Shown here: one piece after another, positions 5,455 through 7,634 of the stretch
Layout: each line of letters begins with the position of its first letter
Numbering within the stretch: position 1 is the stretch's first letter
Assembly: GCA_030045295.1 (NCBI GenBank)
Contig: JASIGD010000060.1
Coordinates: 1 to 7,634, forward strand
Length of the DNA stretch: 7,634 nt
DNA from: Streptosporangiaceae bacterium
Lineage (GTDB): Bacteria > Actinomycetota > Actinomycetes > Streptosporangiales > Streptosporangiaceae
Direction of reading: 5' to 3'
Position numbers and translations under genes: made by a program
The notes under the pieces: model-generated
Databases searched by the model: none
The model's input: only the letters and a program-made list of their open reading frames with translations
Told to the model about the DNA's origin: nothing

Positions 5455-7417
5455 GACCGGCCCCGCCCAGGGCGAAGGCCAGCAGGGAAGCCGCGGTGTA
5501 GTCGTCAGCAGGCTCCACCGAGGGCCAGGAGACCACGTTGTCCTCGTATCCGACGGTCTTGGTGTTGAACGGCGCGAAGTTGCCCGCGCTGCAGGCCTTC
5601 ATCCCGGGAACCGTGCCCAGGCCGACGAAATTGCCCGCGCTGCTCGGGCCGTCGGTGGTCGCCCCGAGCTGGATGTTGCCGCTGCCGGTGAGGGACCCGG
5701 CCAGGTTGGCGATCTCGCTCTGCATGCATTGCGGGAACACCGTGCCGGCGCCGACCACGAAGGAGCTGCCCCAGGCATTCGCGCCAAGCGCGAAGTTCAG
5801 CTGTTGCTGCGCGAACGACTGGTACTTACTCGAGCCGCCGTACTCCTGGTACAGCGCGTTGGTGATGAACAGGCCGAACGCGTGCGGCGACGCGTCGGAC
5901 GGGCCCAGCTGCGTGCCGAGCGCGAACGGGTCGCCCTTGGCCCAGTCCTCGCCGGTGCGCAGCTGCGCGGCGAGGTCGTCGAGCAGCGTGCCGGGGGCGA
6001 TCACCGGTGGCAGACCCAGCGCGCCGGCCTCCCGCATCGCCTGCAGCAGCTCGGCCTCGGCGACCGCGCCGTTGTCGTAGAGGTTGAACGTGTCCCCGTC
6101 GGCCGGGTGGCCCTGCGCGATATAGGCCCTGGCCCAGCGGGCCGCGGTGGCCAGGTCCCGGCGCAGCTGAGCCACGGGAGCGCCGGTCGCCTCGTCGGCC
6201 AAGGCGATCTCCGCGGCCCCCCAGAGCATGTCGCTCTTCCACTCCGTGCCCGGGTAGTAGTCATACGGGAACGTGGTGACGATCTGGCCGACGTCGGTGG
6301 TCTTCGCCATCGCGTAGACGCCCCGGGCCAGGCTGAGCAGGTGCTGGGCCTGCGCCGGGTCGGCGGTCGCGTCGAGCTGCGCGCCGAGGGCGAAGTCGGC
6401 GGCGAACCGGCCCGCCAGGTCGGGGCTGACCGGCTGGCCCGGCGGAGCCGCCTCGAACACCGGCCGGTACTTGACGTAGTACGCGGTCGGGCCGGGGTTA
6501 CCGCCGGGACTCACGTTCATGCGGTCCTCTTGCTGCGGCAGGAACCAGAAGTTGTAGTCGCCCTGGATCTGGCCGTTCGGGTACTTCTTGGTGGGCGCGC
6601 TGCCGTTGCCGATGCCGACCTGGACGTACATCACCTTCTGCTGGGGATTCCACAGCTTGGTGATCCACTGCAGGCCGAACTGCGCCTCCGGTTCGAGCGC
6701 CGGATACTCGCCGGGGAAGTCCCGGGCCGCGATCAGCATCAGCGCGTCCGCGTAACTGGCCGTATACGCGAACTTCTCGTATCCGCCGCCGGCGTCGAAC
6801 CAGCCGCCGGAGACGTTGACCGGCCCGCCGATCTTCTTCAGCGTGCCGAGCAGGTTGTCGTTGCTGTCGTACTTCGGGTCCGCGTAGACGTACGCCTTTT
6901 CGTCGGTCAGGTTGGCGGGCTGGCGGTCAAGGACGCCGGGATCCACGTCGGGCCCGTCCCGCTCGGAGGTGAAGTACTGCACGGCGTTGTCCACGAGCTG
7001 GCCGTACAGCTGCGACCCCGTGCCGACGGTGAAGGAGGGGGAAACGGCCGCCGCGGGAGAAAGCAGCCTGACGCGGTAGCTGCCGGGCGCGCTGACGCCG
7101 GAGAAATTGAGCTGGTACACGGCCTGGTAGGCGGAATTCCACGCCCCCACGTCGTCGGCCGAGCTGCCCCGGTACACGACCCCGTACGGGGCAGTGATCT
7201 CGAAGCCCACCTTGCCGACCCGCTTGGCCAGCATCGCGAACGCGACCTTCGGGCCCGACGACGGGTACCCCACCTGGTTGACCCGGACCTCGGGTTCGGC
7301 CGCCTGGCCCGGGGCTGCCGCCTGGCCCGGAGCCGCCGCGGCCGCCGCGGCAGCCGGGGCGACTGAAGCGAGCGTGATGCCGGCTGCCGCCAGGATGGCC
7401 TGCCAGGTACGTCTCAT
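5447..7417 (-). CDS. Secreted glycoside hydrolase family 9 protein with N-terminal Ig-like domain; altered catalytic motif
   Basis: 656-residue exported protein. A signal peptide covers about 1-28 (MRRTWQ, hydrophobic core, Ala-rich cleavage region), followed by a short PGQAA linker. An Ig-like CelD_N-type domain spans about 43-131, opening with 'VRVNQVGYPSSGPKVAF'. The GH9 (alpha/alpha)6 domain runs from about 135 to 650, with 'GGWFDAGGGYEKF' (204-216), 'LNFALGANAWGSSFVVGAG' (540-558) and a C-terminal 'WPSVEPADDYTA' (631-642). E635 there aligns with the GH9 proton donor (NEVAIDYNA-type motif). The usual DAGD motif, which supplies the catalytic base, is here DAGGG, with D208 kept but the second Asp absent. 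The usual His-containing segment near 561-568 reads FPQCMQSE. GH9 members include endoglucanases and exo-beta-glucosaminidases; the neighbouring amino-sugar kinase favours the second group, but activity is uncertain. ATG 7417 is chosen over the longer frame because GAGGAG lies 7 nt upstream and a good signal peptide begins there. It starts 11 nt after the GH4 stop. Confidence 0.8.
   Translation of the reverse strand: MRRTWQAILAAAGITLASVAPAAAAAAAAPGQAAAPGQAAEPEVRVNQVGYPSSGPKVAFAMLAKRVGKVGFEITAPYGVVYRGSSADDVGAWNSAYQAVYQLNFSGVSAPGSYRVRLLSPAAAVSPSFTVGTGSQLYGQLVDNAVQYFTSERDGPDVDPGVLDRQPANLTDEKAYVYADPKYDSNDNLLGTLKKIGGPVNVSGGWFDAGGGYEKFAYTASYADALMLIAARDFPGEYPALEPEAQFGLQWITKLWNPQQKVMYVQVGIGNGSAPTKKYPNGQIQGDYNFWFLPQQEDRMNVSPGGNPGPTAYYVKYRPVFEAAPPGQPVSPDLAGRFAADFALGAQLDATADPAQAQHLLSLARGVYAMAKTTDVGQIVTTFPYDYYPGTEWKSDMLWGAAEIALADEATGAPVAQLRRDLATAARWARAYIAQGHPADGDTFNLYDNGAVAEAELLQAMREAGALGLPPVIAPGTLLDDLAAQLRTGEDWAKGDPFALGTQLGPSDASPHAFGLFITNALYQEYGGSSKYQSFAQQQLNFALGANAWGSSFVVGAGTVFPQCMQSEIANLAGSLTGSGNIQLGATTDGPSSAGNFVGLGTVPGMKACSAGNFAPFNTKTVGYEDNVVSWPSVEPADDYTAASLLAFALGGAGLG
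7301..7336 (-). repeat. 18-bp tandem duplication in the GH9 linker
   Basis: Two adjacent 18-bp units (7301-7318 and 7319-7336) differ at two positions and encode the repeated linker AAPGQA/APGQAA just after the signal peptide. An Ala-codon run (about 7333-7360) made of CCG/GCC steps adjoins it. Both are prone to replication slippage, so linker length may vary between strains. Confidence 0.75.
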
Positions 7418-7424
7418 CTGCGGT

Positions 7425-7430
7425 CTCCTC
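7425..7430 (-). promoter_or_regulatory. Ribosome binding site deciding the GH9 start
   Basis: GAGGAG on the minus strand lies 7 nt before ATG 7417 and overlaps the TGA stop of the preceding GH4 gene (TGAGGAG). Translation of GH9 is therefore probably coupled to GH4, and the longer frame beginning at 7483 is disfavoured. Confidence 0.75.
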
Positions 7431-7634
7431 AAGCCCAGGGAAGGTAGCGCGCGTTCTCCGCGATCAGCCGGTCGGTCAGGCACTGCGCCTGATCGACCTG
7501 GCCCACCAGCGGATGCGCGAGCAGGGCGTTGTACACCCGGTCCCGGCCGCCGCGGATCGCGGCGTCGAGCGCGAGCTCCTCGTACGCGTACACGTGCGCG
7601 ATCAGCCCGCGCAGCAGGGGTTCTACCGGTTCGA
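7429..7634 (-). CDS. Glycoside hydrolase family 4, probable 6-phospho-beta-glucosidase, C-terminal end (5' part outside window)
   Basis: Sixty-seven C-terminal residues are visible, open at the right edge. The pattern 'HVYAYEELALDAAIRGGRD' (13-31) followed by 'ALLAHPLVGQVDQAQ' (36-50) and 'LTDRLIAENARYLPWA' (52-67) matches the end of GH4 enzymes: a conserved 'YE.L...AA..G', then 'LL.HPLV', then a terminal 'N..YLP'. GH4 proteins are cytoplasmic NAD- and Mn-dependent hydrolases that cleave phosphorylated glycosides such as 6-phospho-beta-glucosides or phosphorylated chitobiose. The NAD-binding and metal-binding parts lie outside the window. The stop overlaps the GH9 ribosome binding site, so GH4, GH9 and kinase form one transcription unit. 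In the Streptomyces csnR-K operon, as I recall it, a GH4 gene also precedes a sugar kinase. The subfamily, and so the substrate, cannot be settled from this fragment. Confidence 0.72.
   Translation of the reverse strand, partial: EPVEPLLRGLIAHVYAYEELALDAAIRGGRDRVYNALLAHPLVGQVDQAQCLTDRLIAENARYLPWA

Noticed and set aside
4270..5568. 432-codon plus-strand open frame opposite the sugar kinase
   Set aside because: Low-complexity Arg/Gly/His-rich translation without motifs; the minus strand carries all ASKHA kinase motifs in the same interval.
4799..7366. Very long plus-strand open frame (855 codons) opposite GH9 and the kinase
   Set aside because: It is antisense to two well-supported genes, its translation is Arg/Ala/Gly-rich with no domains, and long shadow frames are expected in DNA of this GC bias.

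Overview
The window is very GC-rich with strong third-position G/C bias, GTG and TTG starts, GGAGG-type ribosome binding sites and 4-bp stop/start overlaps. This points to a high-GC actinomycete such as a soil or plant-litter saprophyte. The genus cannot be read from this sequence. Two converging gene blocks meet at about position 3480.

The left block (plus strand, 1-3469) looks like part of a protocatechuate/beta-ketoadipate (pca) catabolic region. It contains the 3' end of a pcaB-type cycloisomerase, a 218-nt gap, and two overlapping CoA-transferase subunit genes of the glutaconate-CoA-transferase type, probably serving as pcaIJ. A 46-codon coupled ORF follows whose sequence resembles the N-terminus of protocatechuate 3,4-dioxygenase beta (PcaH), then a complete PF00756-type esterase. 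Both pca junctions (after pcaB and after pcaJ) carry a Shine-Dalgarno site and an ATGA overlap, as if a coupled gene followed, yet each leads only into a short ORF. This suggests a rearranged or partly deleted pca operon.

The right block (minus strand, read from 7634 down to 3492) is a tight run of genes. It holds the 3' end of a GH4 6-phospho-glycosidase, a secreted GH9 protein with an N-terminal Ig-like domain, and a BadF/BcrA-family sugar kinase of the N-acetylglucosamine/glucosamine kinase type. These are followed by a small unrecognised one-TM ORF and a DUF4118 membrane protein that lacks any histidine-kinase domain. The first three suggest a beta-linked glucose or glucosamine oligosaccharide route: hydrolysis outside the cell, then phosphorylation and GH4 cleavage inside. 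The nearest precedents I know are the Streptomyces csnR-K chitosan-oligosaccharide operon (GH4 plus kinase) and the Vibrio chitin locus (BadF-type glucosamine kinase next to a GH9 exo-glucosaminidase).

The two blocks end tail to tail. Both final genes end in AAG-TAG, and these codons form the arms of a shared inverted repeat that could be a bidirectional terminator. The points most worth a second look are the GH9 protein, whose usual catalytic-base motif is altered to DAGGG, the truncated pca junctions, and the small-ORF/DUF4118 pair at the end of the sugar operon. No RNA genes, CRISPR arrays, transposases or phage genes were seen.
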